In this document: piece by piece, positions 31,828 to 40,629 of the stretch | How the letters are laid out: each line of letters opens with the position of its first letter | Numbering within the stretch: position 1 is the stretch's first letter | DNA from: an uncultured Rhodospirillales bacterium | Lineage (GTDB): Bacteria; Pseudomonadota; Alphaproteobacteria; Acetobacterales; Acetobacteraceae | Assembly (NCBI GenBank): GCA_903835235.1 | Contig: CAILMF010000009.1 | Location: forward strand, 1-50,496 | Direction of reading: 5' to 3' | Length of the DNA stretch: 50,496 nucleotides | Made by a program: the position numbers and the translations under genes | The notes under the pieces: model-generated | Seen by the model: the letters and a program-made list of their open reading frames with translations, nothing else | What the model was told of the DNA's origin: nothing | Databases searched by the model: none

Positions 31828-31846
31828 GCGTTGCAGGATGCAAATA
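31828..31846. promoter_or_regulatory. Shared inverted-repeat site, copy E
   Basis: GCGTTGC-AGGAT-GCAAATA: the core TTGC-N5-GCAA is conserved and the outer bases differ. It lies 81 bases upstream of the sigma-54 element and just before the rightward GT4 start. Confidence 0.5.
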
Positions 31847-31848
31847 CG

Positions 31849-32877
31849 ATGGAAGTGCCTGAACTGTGGTTGCTGCTGGACAGCCGCGGCATGGGCGGCA
31901 TTGAAAGTCATGTGGCGGAACTGGCGGCCGGACTGGCCGAGGCTGGGCACCGCCCCCGCGTGCTGTTCCTGGCGGATCACGGCCCACACCCCCTGCAACA
32001 GCGGCTTTCCCAGGACAGAATTCCTTGGGAGTGCCCGGCCGGCAACCTGATTCGCAGGTTGCGGCAGGGCAGGCCAGCGGTGCTGCACACCCATGGCTAC
32101 AAGGCCAATTTGCTGGGCCGCGCCGCGGCGTTGCTGACCGGCACCCGGCACGTGGCCAGTTACCATGCCGGCGAAAGCCCCCCCGGCCGGGTTGCGCAAT
32201 GGGACCTGGCGGATCGGTACACGGCCTGGATGGGCCGGCGTATCGCCGTCAGCCGGCCGATCCAGGCCCGCATTCCGTTCGGCGCAACCTACGTGCCCAA
32301 CTTCGTTGCGCTGCCGCCGCAGCCGACCGCGGCCTCGCCCAACAGCATCGGCTTCGTCGGCCGCTTCAGCCGGGAGAAGGGGCCGGACCGCTTTGTCGAC
32401 CTCTCCCGCATGGTGGCGGGTCCGGCCTGGCTGGCCTTTGGCGACGGCCCGGAGCGGGCGATTTGCGAGGCGCGCGGCAGCACCAGCGTTGCGTTCCGTG
32501 GTGCCGTGCCGAGCATGGCTCCGCATTGGGCGGAACTGGGTCTGCTGGCCGTTACCAGCCGGGCCGAGGGCTTGCCGCTTGCCGTGCTGGAAGCTATGGC
32601 CGCTGGTGTGCCGGTGGCCGCCTTCGCGCTGGGAGCCCTGCCCGAGGTGATCGTGCATGGCCAGAACGGATTTCTGGTGGCGCCTGACGACATGGACGGG
32701 CTGGCCGAGGCGGTGCGCCGCTGGGCCCGAATGGGCGCCGCCGAACGTGCCGCCCTCAGCGCAGCGGCACGGCAGACTGTGGCGCGGAACTATGGTCGCC
32801 GTGCAGGCGTGACGCGGATTCTGGCGGTCTACGAGGTCAGCGGCAGCGGCGCGAGTTGCGCGATCAGGCCGCGGTAG
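31849..32877 (+). CDS. Family 4 glycosyltransferase, C-terminal tail altered
   Basis: 342 residues from ATG 31849, with AGGA about 10 bases upstream. A TTG 18 bases earlier is rejected. GT-B features are WLLLDSRGMGGIESHVAELAAGL, AVLHTHGYKANLLGRAAA, YVPNFVALPPQP, IGFVGRFSREKGPDRFVDL, and the donor-site motif AEGLPLAVLEAMAAGVPVAA with both Glu. It is short for a GT4. The last dozen residues (VSGSGASCAIRPR) are encoded by DNA that is antisense to a serine-recombinase remnant, so an insertion probably replaced the original end after RILAVYE. It is the rightmost polysaccharide gene before the recombinase-flanked transporter unit. Confidence 0.87.
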   Translation: MEVPELWLLLDSRGMGGIESHVAELAAGLAEAGHRPRVLFLADHGPHPLQQRLSQDRIPWECPAGNLIRRLRQGRPAVLHTHGYKANLLGRAAALLTGTRHVASYHAGESPPGRVAQWDLADRYTAWMGRRIAVSRPIQARIPFGATYVPNFVALPPQPTAASPNSIGFVGRFSREKGPDRFVDLSRMVAGPAWLAFGDGPERAICEARGSTSVAFRGAVPSMAPHWAELGLLAVTSRAEGLPLAVLEAMAAGVPVAAFALGALPEVIVHGQNGFLVAPDDMDGLAEAVRRWARMGAAERAALSAAARQTVARNYGRRAGVTRILAVYEVSGSGASCAIRPR

Positions 32878-32968
32878 ACCTCGGCCAGGTTTGGGGGCAT
32901 CGGGGCAGGGCAGGGCCCCGCTCGGTAGCGGCTACGTCTGCCAGCAAGGCTTGCTGGCGCGCCTTCAG
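32845..32968 (-). pseudogene. Serine-recombinase remnant (coiled-coil segment only)
   Basis: Reading leftward, LKARQQALLADVAATERGPALPR and, after a frameshift, PNLAEVYRGLIAQL match the recombinase at 1290-3010 (LEARKQALLADVAAGEQGPALPR and PNLAEVYRARVAQL). Only this segment is present and its frame is broken. It overlaps the 3' end of the GT4 gene. Confidence 0.8.
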
Positions 32969-33447
32969 CTAATGGGGCCGCGCTTTCTCCCGCTCCGGCT
33001 CTCTGATCCGGCAGAGTTGGCCCGGCTCCACCCGCCGTATTCCGACCGCCAGCGGTAGTCGTTGGCCTCCAAAATCCCAAGGCCACGGCAGACGTCGCAC
33101 CCTCCCTCGCCATCCTTAGCCCCCTTCTCAGGGGCCAACTCTCACATTTCCACCGGACCGAGTTCGGGGGGAAAGGTCACGGCCCGAACCCCGGCACTCC
33201 CTCGACAACCGATGGGTGAAATCAATGGTGCTGCCGGGCGACTTCGGCGTGACGGCGCCCGAGGGATGCACGTATGCCAGGCATAAACGGCTGCTTTTCG
33301 CCGGCCTCTTCAACATGGCGGTGAAGCACCCGGACATCCTGGGCGTCGAAGCCACGGCCCTGCACGCCGTTGGCGTCCGAATCCTGCAATCGCCGTTGGC
33401 TGGCGCGGTTTGTGCATTGAAGTGTCCCGATATTTCGGAGCAACGCC
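32969..33447. other. Gene-free stretch left of the ABC transporter unit
   Basis: About 480 bases with no supported gene. A rightward frame (33216-33680) runs into the transporter gene in another frame and has no family signature. The start of the stretch may be scar DNA from the recombinase-associated rearrangement. No promoter could be assigned with confidence. Confidence 0.5.
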
Positions 33448-35091
33448 ATGTCCGGCATCCCCACCCCGCATCTCAGCCGCCGTGCCCTGTTGCTGGCCAG
33501 CGCCGCCATGGCCGTTACCGCGCCACCGGCAGCCGAGGCGCAGACGTCGCGCCCGGGCGGCACGCCCACTCCAGTGCCTGGCGGCACCATGGTGATGATC
33601 GTGAACCCGGAGCCGGCGACGCTGGCGACCTACGCGGTCTCCGCCGGCAACATCCCGCCGATCACCACGCAGATCTATGAAGGCCTGCTGACCTACGACT
33701 GGGACCTGAAGCCGCAGCCGCTGCTGGCGAAAAGCTGGACCGTCAGCCCCGATGGCAAGACCATCACCTTCAAGCTGCAGGAGGGCGTGACCTTCCACAA
33801 TGGCGCGGCCTTCACCAGCGCCGACGTGGCCTACTCCTTCATGGAGATCGCCAAGAAGGTGAACCCGAACGGCCCCGTCATCCTGCGCGAGCTGGAGGCG
33901 GTGGAAACGCCGGACGCAATGACGGCGGTGTTCAAGCTGGCGAACCCGGCGCCCTACCTGATGATGTCGCTGTCGTCGAACAACATCCCCATCATCTGCA
34001 AATCGGTGTTCGAGGACACCGTGCCGATGCAGAACCCCAGCGCCAACCGCCCGATCGGCACCGGTCCGTTCAAGTTCGCGGCCTGGGAGCGCGGGCAGTT
34101 CGTCCGTCTGGACAAGAACGACAAGTACTGGAAGCCGGGCCTGCCGCTGCTGAACCGCATCATCGCCCGCTTCATCCCGGATGCGGCGACGCGCAGCGCG
34201 GCGCTGGAAACCGGCGAGGCGCACTACGCCGCCTACAGCGCGGTCAATGCCGCCGACATCAAGCGCATGCAGGCCAACCCGATCCTGGGCAGCACCACGC
34301 GCGGCTACGGCACCACGGCCGCCACCAGCGTGCTGGAGTTCAACATGCGTCGGCCGCATTTGGCGAAGAAGGAAGTCCGCCAGGCGATCTGCTACGCCAT
34401 CGACCGGCAGTTCATCGTCGACAACATCCTCTACGGCTTCGGCAAGCCGGCGGTCGGGCCGCTCTCCTCGGTGTTCAGCACCAGCGGCTGGTTCACCGCG
34501 GATGTCCGCCGCTTCGACGTGCCGAACCGGCTGGAGATCGCCAACAAGCTGCTGGACGATGCCGGCTACCCGCGCGGCGCCAACGGCGTGCGCTTCGGCC
34601 TGCACCTGGAGATCAACAGCTTCGGCGAGCAATGGCTGCGCCAGGGCGAATACCTGAAGCAGGCGCTGGCGCAGATCGGCATCAACCTGACGTTGCGCAG
34701 CGAGGACACCGCCACCTGGCTGCGGCGCTGCTACACCGACTACGACTTCGACATCAACGAGCCGTTCTATTCCGCCGGCGCCGACCCGGTCATCGGCGTG
34801 CATCGGCACTATGTGTCGTCGGCGATCCGCCAGGGCACCACCTTCGTCAACAACAAGGACTACCGCAGCCCCGTCGTGGACAAGCTGATGGACGACGCGA
34901 CGCGCGAACTGGACCCGAAGAAGCGCGCCGACCTGTACCACGCCGCGCAGAAGCAGATGGTGGAGGACAGCCCCGGCGCCTGGCTGGCCGAGGTGCAGTA
35001 CGTGACCATCTTCAACAAGAAGCTGCACGACCACACCATGGGCCCCTTGGGCACCTATGAGGCCTTCAGCCGAGCCTGGCTGGAGCGGTAG
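33448..35091 (+). CDS. Peptide-type ABC transporter substrate-binding protein (DppA-like)
   Basis: 547 residues, ATG 33448 with GGAG upstream. A Tat-like signal (LSRRALLLASAAMAVTAPPAAEA) precedes an SBP_bac_5 domain: IYEGLLTYDWDLKPQPLLAKSW, TITFKLQEGVTFHNGAAFTSADVAYSF, NRPIGTGPFKFAAWERGQFVRL, EVRQAICYAIDRQFIVDNIL and a C-terminal VDKLMDDATRELDPKKR. It binds peptides or related amides in the periplasm and delivers them to the following permeases. It is the first gene of a five-gene rightward operon (binding protein, two permeases, fused ATPase, amidase) with 3-base or overlapping junctions. Confidence 0.94.
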   Translation: MSGIPTPHLSRRALLLASAAMAVTAPPAAEAQTSRPGGTPTPVPGGTMVMIVNPEPATLATYAVSAGNIPPITTQIYEGLLTYDWDLKPQPLLAKSWTVSPDGKTITFKLQEGVTFHNGAAFTSADVAYSFMEIAKKVNPNGPVILRELEAVETPDAMTAVFKLANPAPYLMMSLSSNNIPIICKSVFEDTVPMQNPSANRPIGTGPFKFAAWERGQFVRLDKNDKYWKPGLPLLNRIIARFIPDAATRSAALETGEAHYAAYSAVNAADIKRMQANPILGSTTRGYGTTAATSVLEFNMRRPHLAKKEVRQAICYAIDRQFIVDNILYGFGKPAVGPLSSVFSTSGWFTADVRRFDVPNRLEIANKLLDDAGYPRGANGVRFGLHLEINSFGEQWLRQGEYLKQALAQIGINLTLRSEDTATWLRRCYTDYDFDINEPFYSAGADPVIGVHRHYVSSAIRQGTTFVNNKDYRSPVVDKLMDDATRELDPKKRADLYHAAQKQMVEDSPGAWLAEVQYVTIFNKKLHDHTMGPLGTYEAFSRAWLER

Positions 35092-35094
35092 CCC

Positions 35095-36066
35095 ATGCGG
35101 CGTTGGCGCTACTTCGGCTATCGCCTGGCCTTCGCGTTGCCGGTGGTGTTCGGCATCCTCGTGCTGAACTTCTTCCTGATCCAGCTGGCACCGGGCGACG
35201 CTGCCTCGGTGCTGGCGGGCGAAAGTGGCGCCGCCTCGCCGGAATACACCGCCATGCTGCGGGAGAAATTCGGCCTGGACCGCCCGCTGCTGGAGCAGTT
35301 CCTGGCCTATATCGGCAATGCCGTGCAGTTCAACCTCGGCTACTCCTTCCGCAACGACAGCCCGGTGTTCGAGCTGATCCTGGCCCGCCTCGGCCCGACG
35401 CTGCTGCTGATGCTGACCGCCTTCGGCGCCGCGCTCACGCTGGGTACGGCGCTGGGCGTGCTGGCAGCCGTGGCGCGAAACTCGTGGCGGGATGCGTTGA
35501 TCTCCGTCGTCACGCTGATCTGCTACGCCACGCCGGTATTCTGGCTCGGCCTGATGCTGATCGTGGTGTTCTCGGTCAACCTGAACTGGCTGCCGACCAG
35601 CGGCTTCGAGAACATCGCCGAGGGCTATGAGGGCTGGGAACGCTGGGTGGATATCGGTCGCCATCTGATCATGCCCGGCACCGCGCTCGGGCTGTTCTAC
35701 CTGGCGCTGTACACGCGGGTGATGCGCGCCTCCATGCTGGAACAGACCGGCATGGACTACGTCACCACCGCCCGCGCCAAGGGCCAGACCGAGCGGAAGA
35801 TCGTGTTCGGCCACATGCTGCGCAACGCCTTCCTGCCGGTGCTGACCATGGCGGGCGTGCAGGCCGGCAACCTGATCGGCGGCTCGGTTGTGGTGGAGAC
35901 GGTGTTCGGCTGGCCGGGCCTCGGCACGCTGGCCTTCAATGCGCTGCAATCGAGGGACCTGAACCTGCTGCTGGGCATCTTCTTCATCTCGGCCAGCCTG
36001 GTCGTCATCATCAACCTGGTGGTGGAGCTGCTGACCATCACGCTCGACCCGCGGATCCAGGCCTGA
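35095..36066 (+). CDS. Peptide-type ABC transporter permease (DppB-like)
   Basis: 323 residues with six membrane segments. The N-terminus RLAFALPVVFGILVLNFFLIQLAPGD is typical of DppB/OppB permeases. The EAA loop region reads MDYVTTARAKGQTERKIVFGHMLRNAFLPVLT, the contact site for the ATPase. VVVETVFGWPGLGTLAFNAL near the end is also characteristic. ATG at 35095 is 3 bases after the preceding stop, and its own stop overlaps the next start (TGATG). Confidence 0.95.
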   Translation: MRRWRYFGYRLAFALPVVFGILVLNFFLIQLAPGDAASVLAGESGAASPEYTAMLREKFGLDRPLLEQFLAYIGNAVQFNLGYSFRNDSPVFELILARLGPTLLLMLTAFGAALTLGTALGVLAAVARNSWRDALISVVTLICYATPVFWLGLMLIVVFSVNLNWLPTSGFENIAEGYEGWERWVDIGRHLIMPGTALGLFYLALYTRVMRASMLEQTGMDYVTTARAKGQTERKIVFGHMLRNAFLPVLTMAGVQAGNLIGGSVVVETVFGWPGLGTLAFNALQSRDLNLLLGIFFISASLVVIINLVVELLTITLDPRIQA

Positions 36067-36893
36067 TGCGTGCCGCGCTGAAGCGCTTCGCGCGCAATCG
36101 CATGGCCGTGCTGGGGGCCTGCGTCATCGGGCTGGTGGCGCTGCTTACCGCGCTGGCGCCGCTGCTCTACCCGGCCGGCGCCTTCACCCTGGCCGGGCCG
36201 CCGTTGCAGCCGCCGGGCCTGCGCTACCTGCTGGGCACGGATGCGCTGGGGCGGGATGTGGCGGCCGGTGTGGTCGCGGGGGCGCGGACGTCCCTGCTCA
36301 TCGGCCTGTCGGCGGCGCTTTCGGCGGTGCTGTTCGGTTCGCTGATCGGCGCCCTGGCGGGCTACTACCGCGGCGCCGTCGATATCGTGCTGATGCGACT
36401 CACAGAATTCTTCCAGACCATCCCGGCCTTCCTGCTGGCCATGCTGCTGGTGGTCATCCTGTCGCCCTCGGTATTCAGCGTCATCATCGCCATTTCAGCC
36501 GTTTCCTGGCCCGGCATCGCACGGCTGGTGCGCGGCGAGTTCGTGGCGCTGGGCGGGCGGGAGTTCGTGCTGGCCAGCATCGGGTTGGGTGCCAGCGGGC
36601 CGCGCATCATCTTCCGCCACCTGCTGCCCAACTGCGTCTCCGCCATCATCGCGGTCGGCTCGCTGCTGGTGGCCAGCGCGATCCTGCTGGAAAGCGGCCT
36701 GGCCTTCCTCGGCCTGGGCGACCCCAATGTGATGAGCTGGGGGCTGCTGATCAGCGCCGGGCGCGTCACGCTGCGTTCGGCCTGGTGGGTCTGCACCTTC
36801 CCGGGCATCGCCATCCTGCTGACGGTGCTGTCGATCAACCTGATCGGCGACGGGCTGAACGAAGCATTGAATCCGAGGCTGCGCGAGCGATGA
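36066..36893 (+). CDS. Peptide-type ABC transporter permease (DppC-like)
   Basis: 275 residues. DppC features are an N-terminal cytoplasmic helix (KRFARNRMAVLGACVIGLVALLTALAPLL), LLGTDALGRDVAAGVVAGARTSLLIGLSAAL, an EAA-type loop (REFVLASIGLGASGPRIIFRHLLPN) and SGLAFLGLGDPNVMSWG. Five to six membrane segments. It pairs with the DppB-like permease as the membrane channel. Its stop overlaps the ATPase start (ATGA). Confidence 0.95.
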   Translation: MRAALKRFARNRMAVLGACVIGLVALLTALAPLLYPAGAFTLAGPPLQPPGLRYLLGTDALGRDVAAGVVAGARTSLLIGLSAALSAVLFGSLIGALAGYYRGAVDIVLMRLTEFFQTIPAFLLAMLLVVILSPSVFSVIIAISAVSWPGIARLVRGEFVALGGREFVLASIGLGASGPRIIFRHLLPNCVSAIIAVGSLLVASAILLESGLAFLGLGDPNVMSWGLLISAGRVTLRSAWWVCTFPGIAILLTVLSINLIGDGLNEALNPRLRER

Positions 36894-38518
36894 GCGACGT
36901 GGTCCTCGATATCGCCAACCTCACCATCGGCCTGCCGCCGGGTGCTGACCGCGCCGCCGCCGTCCAGGGCATGAACCTGGTGCTGCGCGCCGGGGAGGTG
37001 ACGTGCCTTGTCGGTGAATCCGGTTCCGGCAAGTCGCTCGCCGCGCGGGCGGTGCTGGGACTTCTGCCGCCGCGTGTCGGCGTGACGGCCGGCAGCATCA
37101 TGTTCGAAGGCCAGGACCTGACCAAGGCCACGCCGGCGCAACTGGCGAAGGTACGCGGCGCGCGGATCGGCATGATCTTCCAGGAACCGATGACGGCGCT
37201 GAACCCGCTGCACAGCATCGGCCGGCAGATCGAGGAAGTACTCAGCATCCACACCCCGCTGGACCCCCGCGCGCGGCGGGAGAAGGTGGTGGCGCTGCTG
37301 GCGGATGTGCATCTACCGGACCCGGCGCAGATCGCCCGCTCCTTCCCGCACCAGCTTTCCGGCGGGCAGCGCCAGCGGGCGATGATCGCCATGGCGTTGG
37401 CGCTGGACCCCAAGCTGCTGATAGCGGACGAGCCCACGACGGCGCTGGACGTGACCACGCAGGCGCAGATCCTGCACCTGATCCATGAGTTGCAGCGCAG
37501 CCACGGCACCGCGGTGCTGTTCATCACCCATGATTTCGGCGTGGTCGCGGATATCGCCGACCAGGTGGCGGTGCTGCAACGCGGCGTGCTGGTGGAAGCC
37601 GGGTCGCGCGACGCGGTGCTGAACGACCCGCAGCACCCCTACACGCAAGCCTTGCTGGCCGCGGTGCCGCGCCTGGTGGTGCCGCAACGCACCGCGGCAA
37701 AGCCGGGCATCGTGATGCTGGAGAGCATCAAGGCGCGCAAGGAATATCGCCAGCGCTCGCTGTTCGGCCGTGGCCGCAGCACGGTGGCGCTGGATGCCGT
37801 CAGCGTCACGCTCAGGCGCGGCGAGACGCTGGGGCTGGTGGGTGAATCCGGCTCCGGCAAGTCCACCCTGGCCCGCGCCATGACCCGGCTGCTGAGCATC
37901 GACAGCGGCGATATCGTGCTGGATGGCGACGAGATCACCCGCATTCCCCCGCGGCTGATGCGGCCGCACCGGCAGAAGATCCAGATGATCTTCCAGGACC
38001 CCTATGCCTCGCTGAACCCGCGGCAGAAGGTGGTGGACGTGATCGCGGAAGGCCCGATCATCCATGGCCTGCCGCGGGCCGAAGCCGAGGCCCGGGCGCG
38101 CGAGCTGCTCGGCCTGGTCGGGCTGGACCCCTCGGCGGCGGACCGCTTCCCGCATGAGTTCAGCGGTGGCCAGCGCCAGCGCATCGGCATCGCCCGCGCC
38201 CTGGCGCTGCGGCCCCAGGTGCTGGTGGCGGATGAACCGGTCAGCGCGTTGGATGTCAGCGTGCAGGCTCAGGTGCTCGCCTTGCTGGCGGATATCAAGG
38301 CGCGGTTGCAGCTCTCGCTGCTGTTCGTCACGCATGACCTGCGCGTGGCCTTGCAGATCTGCGATCGCATCGCGGTGATGCGCCATGGCAGCATCGTGGA
38401 GTTGGCCGACACGGCGGATATCTACCATTCGCCGCAACACCCCTATACCAAGGCCCTGTTCGCGGCGGTGCCTGGCGCCGCCTGGTTGCAGAAGGAAGCC
38501 GCCGATGCAGCACCCTGA
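36890..38518 (+). CDS. Fused two-domain ABC transporter ATPase (DppD-DppF-like)
   Basis: 542 residues from ATG 36890. Two full ATPase domains are joined. The first has Walker A GESGSGKSLAA, Q-loop FQEPMTALNP, signature LSGGQRQRAMIAMAL, Walker B LLIADEPTTALDV and the H-loop HD in FITHDFGVV. The second has GESGSGKSTLARA, FQDPYASLNP, FSGGQRQRIGIARAL, VLVADEPVSALDV and FVTHDLRVA. Both look catalytically complete. The C-terminal parts (HPYTQALLAAVP, HPYTKALFAAVP) are the usual oligopeptide-type ends. The ATPase powers the two permeases. Its last 14 bases overlap the amidase start. Confidence 0.95.
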   Translation: MSDVVLDIANLTIGLPPGADRAAAVQGMNLVLRAGEVTCLVGESGSGKSLAARAVLGLLPPRVGVTAGSIMFEGQDLTKATPAQLAKVRGARIGMIFQEPMTALNPLHSIGRQIEEVLSIHTPLDPRARREKVVALLADVHLPDPAQIARSFPHQLSGGQRQRAMIAMALALDPKLLIADEPTTALDVTTQAQILHLIHELQRSHGTAVLFITHDFGVVADIADQVAVLQRGVLVEAGSRDAVLNDPQHPYTQALLAAVPRLVVPQRTAAKPGIVMLESIKARKEYRQRSLFGRGRSTVALDAVSVTLRRGETLGLVGESGSGKSTLARAMTRLLSIDSGDIVLDGDEITRIPPRLMRPHRQKIQMIFQDPYASLNPRQKVVDVIAEGPIIHGLPRAEAEARARELLGLVGLDPSAADRFPHEFSGGQRQRIGIARALALRPQVLVADEPVSALDVSVQAQVLALLADIKARLQLSLLFVTHDLRVALQICDRIAVMRHGSIVELADTADIYHSPQHPYTKALFAAVPGAAWLQKEAADAAP

Positions 38519-39713
38519 AACCGGCTTTCTGCCCGGCCCGCGCCACACGCTGCCCGGGGCGCCCGGCGGCCCGTTGGCTGGCCTCACCTTTGCGGCGAAG
38601 GACCTGTTCGACGTCGCCGGCGTGCCGACCATCGGCGGCAACCCGGATTGGGGGCGGACGCATCCGGTGCCGTCAGCGCATGCATGGGCGGTGCAGCGGC
38701 TGCTGGATGGCGGCGCCAAGCTGGTCGGCAAGACCATCACCTGCGAAATCTCGCTGGGCATCCTCGGCTACAACCAGTTTTATGGCACCCCGCCCAACCC
38801 GGCGGCGCCGGGCTGCCTGCCGGGTGGGTCGTCCTCCGGCTCGGCCTCGGTCGTTGCCGCCGGCCTGGCCGATGTGGCGCTGGGCACGGATAGCGGCGGC
38901 TCGGTGCGCGTGCCGGCCAGCCTGTGCGGGCTGTATGGGTTGCGGCCGACGCATGGGCGCATCTCCATCGCCGGCCTGCTGGCGCAGGCACCCACCTTCG
39001 ATACGGTGGGTTGGTTCACGCGCGATGCCGCGACCTTCGGCCGCGTCGCCGCTGTCATGTTCGGCGAAGCGCTGCCCGCCGCCAGCGCTGCCGGCGTGCT
39101 GCTGGCCGAGGACGCCTTCGCCCTGGCCGACCCCGAGGTATCAGCCGCGCTGCAACCGGCGGCCGAGCGGCTGGGCGCGCAGTTCGGCGGGCTGACGCGG
39201 ATGACGCTGGGCGAGCCGGGCGAGCTGGAGACCTGGGCGGGGCAGCGCAACATCCTGCAACGGGCGGAATCCTGGGCCACCTTCCGGCCTTGGATCGAAA
39301 AGGAAAACCCGACCTTCGCCTACAACATCGCCCGCAACCTGGCCGGTGGCTCCGCCATTACCGCGGAGCAGGTGGCGGTGGCCAAGGTGGTGCGGCGCCA
39401 GGTGGTGGACCATGCAAGGCGGCTGCTGGAAGGCGGCGCCATTCTCTGCCTGCCGACCACGCCCTTCCCGGCGCCGCCGCTCGGCCTGCCGCTGCCGGAG
39501 ATCGATGCGCTGCAGGCACGGATTGGCATCACGACGTCCTTCGCCGGGCTGTGCGGGCTGCCGCAGCTGAACCTGCCGTTGGGCAAGGTCGGCGGGAAGC
39601 CATGCGGCCTTTCGATCATCGGTTGGCGTGGCTCGGATGAGCGGCTCGTGGCCATAGCCCATGACCTGGCATGGTCAGGCCTCGGCGTTGCTCGGACTGA
39701 ACGGTGGGGCTGA
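38505..39713 (+). CDS. Amidase-signature family hydrolase
   Basis: 402 residues from ATG 38505. It carries the Ser-Ser-Lys set of the amidase signature family: Lys32 in TFAAKDLFDVAG, the Gly/Ser loop GGSSSGSASVVAAGLADVALGTDSGGSVRVPA with the cis-Ser near 110 and the nucleophile Ser133. CGLYGLRPTHGRIS follows. It hydrolyses C-N bonds of amides and, given its place at the end of the transporter operon, probably acts on the imported compound or a peptide-like amide. Some AtzF/allophanate or biuret-type amidases look similar, so the substrate is open. It is about 20 bases from the recombinase remnant downstream. Confidence 0.92.
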   Translation: MQHPETGFLPGPRHTLPGAPGGPLAGLTFAAKDLFDVAGVPTIGGNPDWGRTHPVPSAHAWAVQRLLDGGAKLVGKTITCEISLGILGYNQFYGTPPNPAAPGCLPGGSSSGSASVVAAGLADVALGTDSGGSVRVPASLCGLYGLRPTHGRISIAGLLAQAPTFDTVGWFTRDAATFGRVAAVMFGEALPAASAAGVLLAEDAFALADPEVSAALQPAAERLGAQFGGLTRMTLGEPGELETWAGQRNILQRAESWATFRPWIEKENPTFAYNIARNLAGGSAITAEQVAVAKVVRRQVVDHARRLLEGGAILCLPTTPFPAPPLGLPLPEIDALQARIGITTSFAGLCGLPQLNLPLGKVGGKPCGLSIIGWRGSDERLVAIAHDLAWSGLGVARTERWG

Positions 39714-39732
39714 GTAACGGAAGCCGACCACT

Positions 39733-40629
39733 TTATCGCAACGCTGTTCGGCATAGGCCGAATCCTGTCCCCGCATCCAACGTTCCCATAACTTCTCCAG
39801 TCCGACCAGAACGGCCGTTCTCCACCCGGAGGACGGCCGTCTTGTTGTTCTGGCCCCCGGCACCGCCGGGCTCGCCCAGGTGCAGGAAGGCGGCCAGATC
39901 GCCGCGTAGTTGGACGCTGATCTCGCCGCACTTGGCGCAGCCCAGCCGACCGACAGAACCCATCACCGTCAGCGATCCCCGGCACAGGCCGCAGCGGACC
40001 AGCCCTGCCAGCAGCCAAGCCGGGCGCCGGACGGCCGCCAGACGCGCGCCGCGATTCGGCGCAGGCAAGGAGGCTTCGTCACCCGGCAGGACATCGGGGA
40101 CTGCCATGATGCGTAGACCGGCCTCCAGCCGCGCCTGGGTGGCTGCCCAAAGTTCTTGGTCGATGATGGCGAGTTTGGGCACCTGGGTGACGATCCAGGC
40201 CTCGCGCGGGTTTATCCGGGCGACCCGCTTGCCGGTGCTGGGGTCCTTGACGAAGCGCTGCCGATTCCACACCCGCTCGCCGATGTAGAGCCGGTTGCGC
40301 AGCATACCAGTCTCGCGCTTGGCGCCGCCCAGCAGCAGCACCGAAGTCCATTTGCCGCCACGCGCGCCGGCCACGCCCTCGACATTCAGGCGCTTGGCGA
40401 TGGCGCGCGGCGACTGGCCGCCGGCCTAGGCGCTGAAGACGCGCTGCACGACCGCGGCCTCGTCCTGGGCGATCTCCACTCCACCCGTGATCATCGCGCC
40501 ATCGGCGCGCAGCCCTCGCGCCACCCGGTAGCCGGAGCTCAGCCCGCCGCCACTGTGGCCAGCCCGCACGCGCCCTTCCAGGCCACGATAGTTCTTCTGC
40601 GCCAGGTCCTTTAGGAACCGCGATGACAT
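39733..40629 (-). pseudogene. Serine recombinase remnant (catalytic domain missing, internal stop)
   Basis: Reading leftward from 40629, MSSRFLKDLAQKNYRGLEGRVRAG is the helix after a resolvase domain. The catalytic N-terminus is absent. After VFSA an in-frame TAG (40426-40428) interrupts the Recombinase domain (AGGQSPRAIAKRLNVEGV, RNRLYIGERVWNR). A zinc ribbon (RCGLCRGSL, LGCAKCGE) follows. The coiled coil after it is deleted, and the end GTLDAGT matches the recombinase at 1290-3010. The missing coiled-coil segment is the part present as the separate remnant at 32845-32968. Confidence 0.85.
39766..39787. repeat. 22-bp direct repeat, copy 2 (partner at 1329-1350)
   Basis: Identical in sequence and orientation to 1329-1350, at the same place in the 3' end of the second recombinase gene. 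Confidence 0.8.

Noticed and set aside
33216-33680. Possible small gene before the ABC transporter
   Set aside because: It continues out of frame into the binding-protein gene and has no recognisable motif.
33310-35949. An 879-codon leftward frame across the ABC transporter genes
   Set aside because: Pure antisense shadow of the binding protein and permease, with His/Gln/Arg-rich composition.
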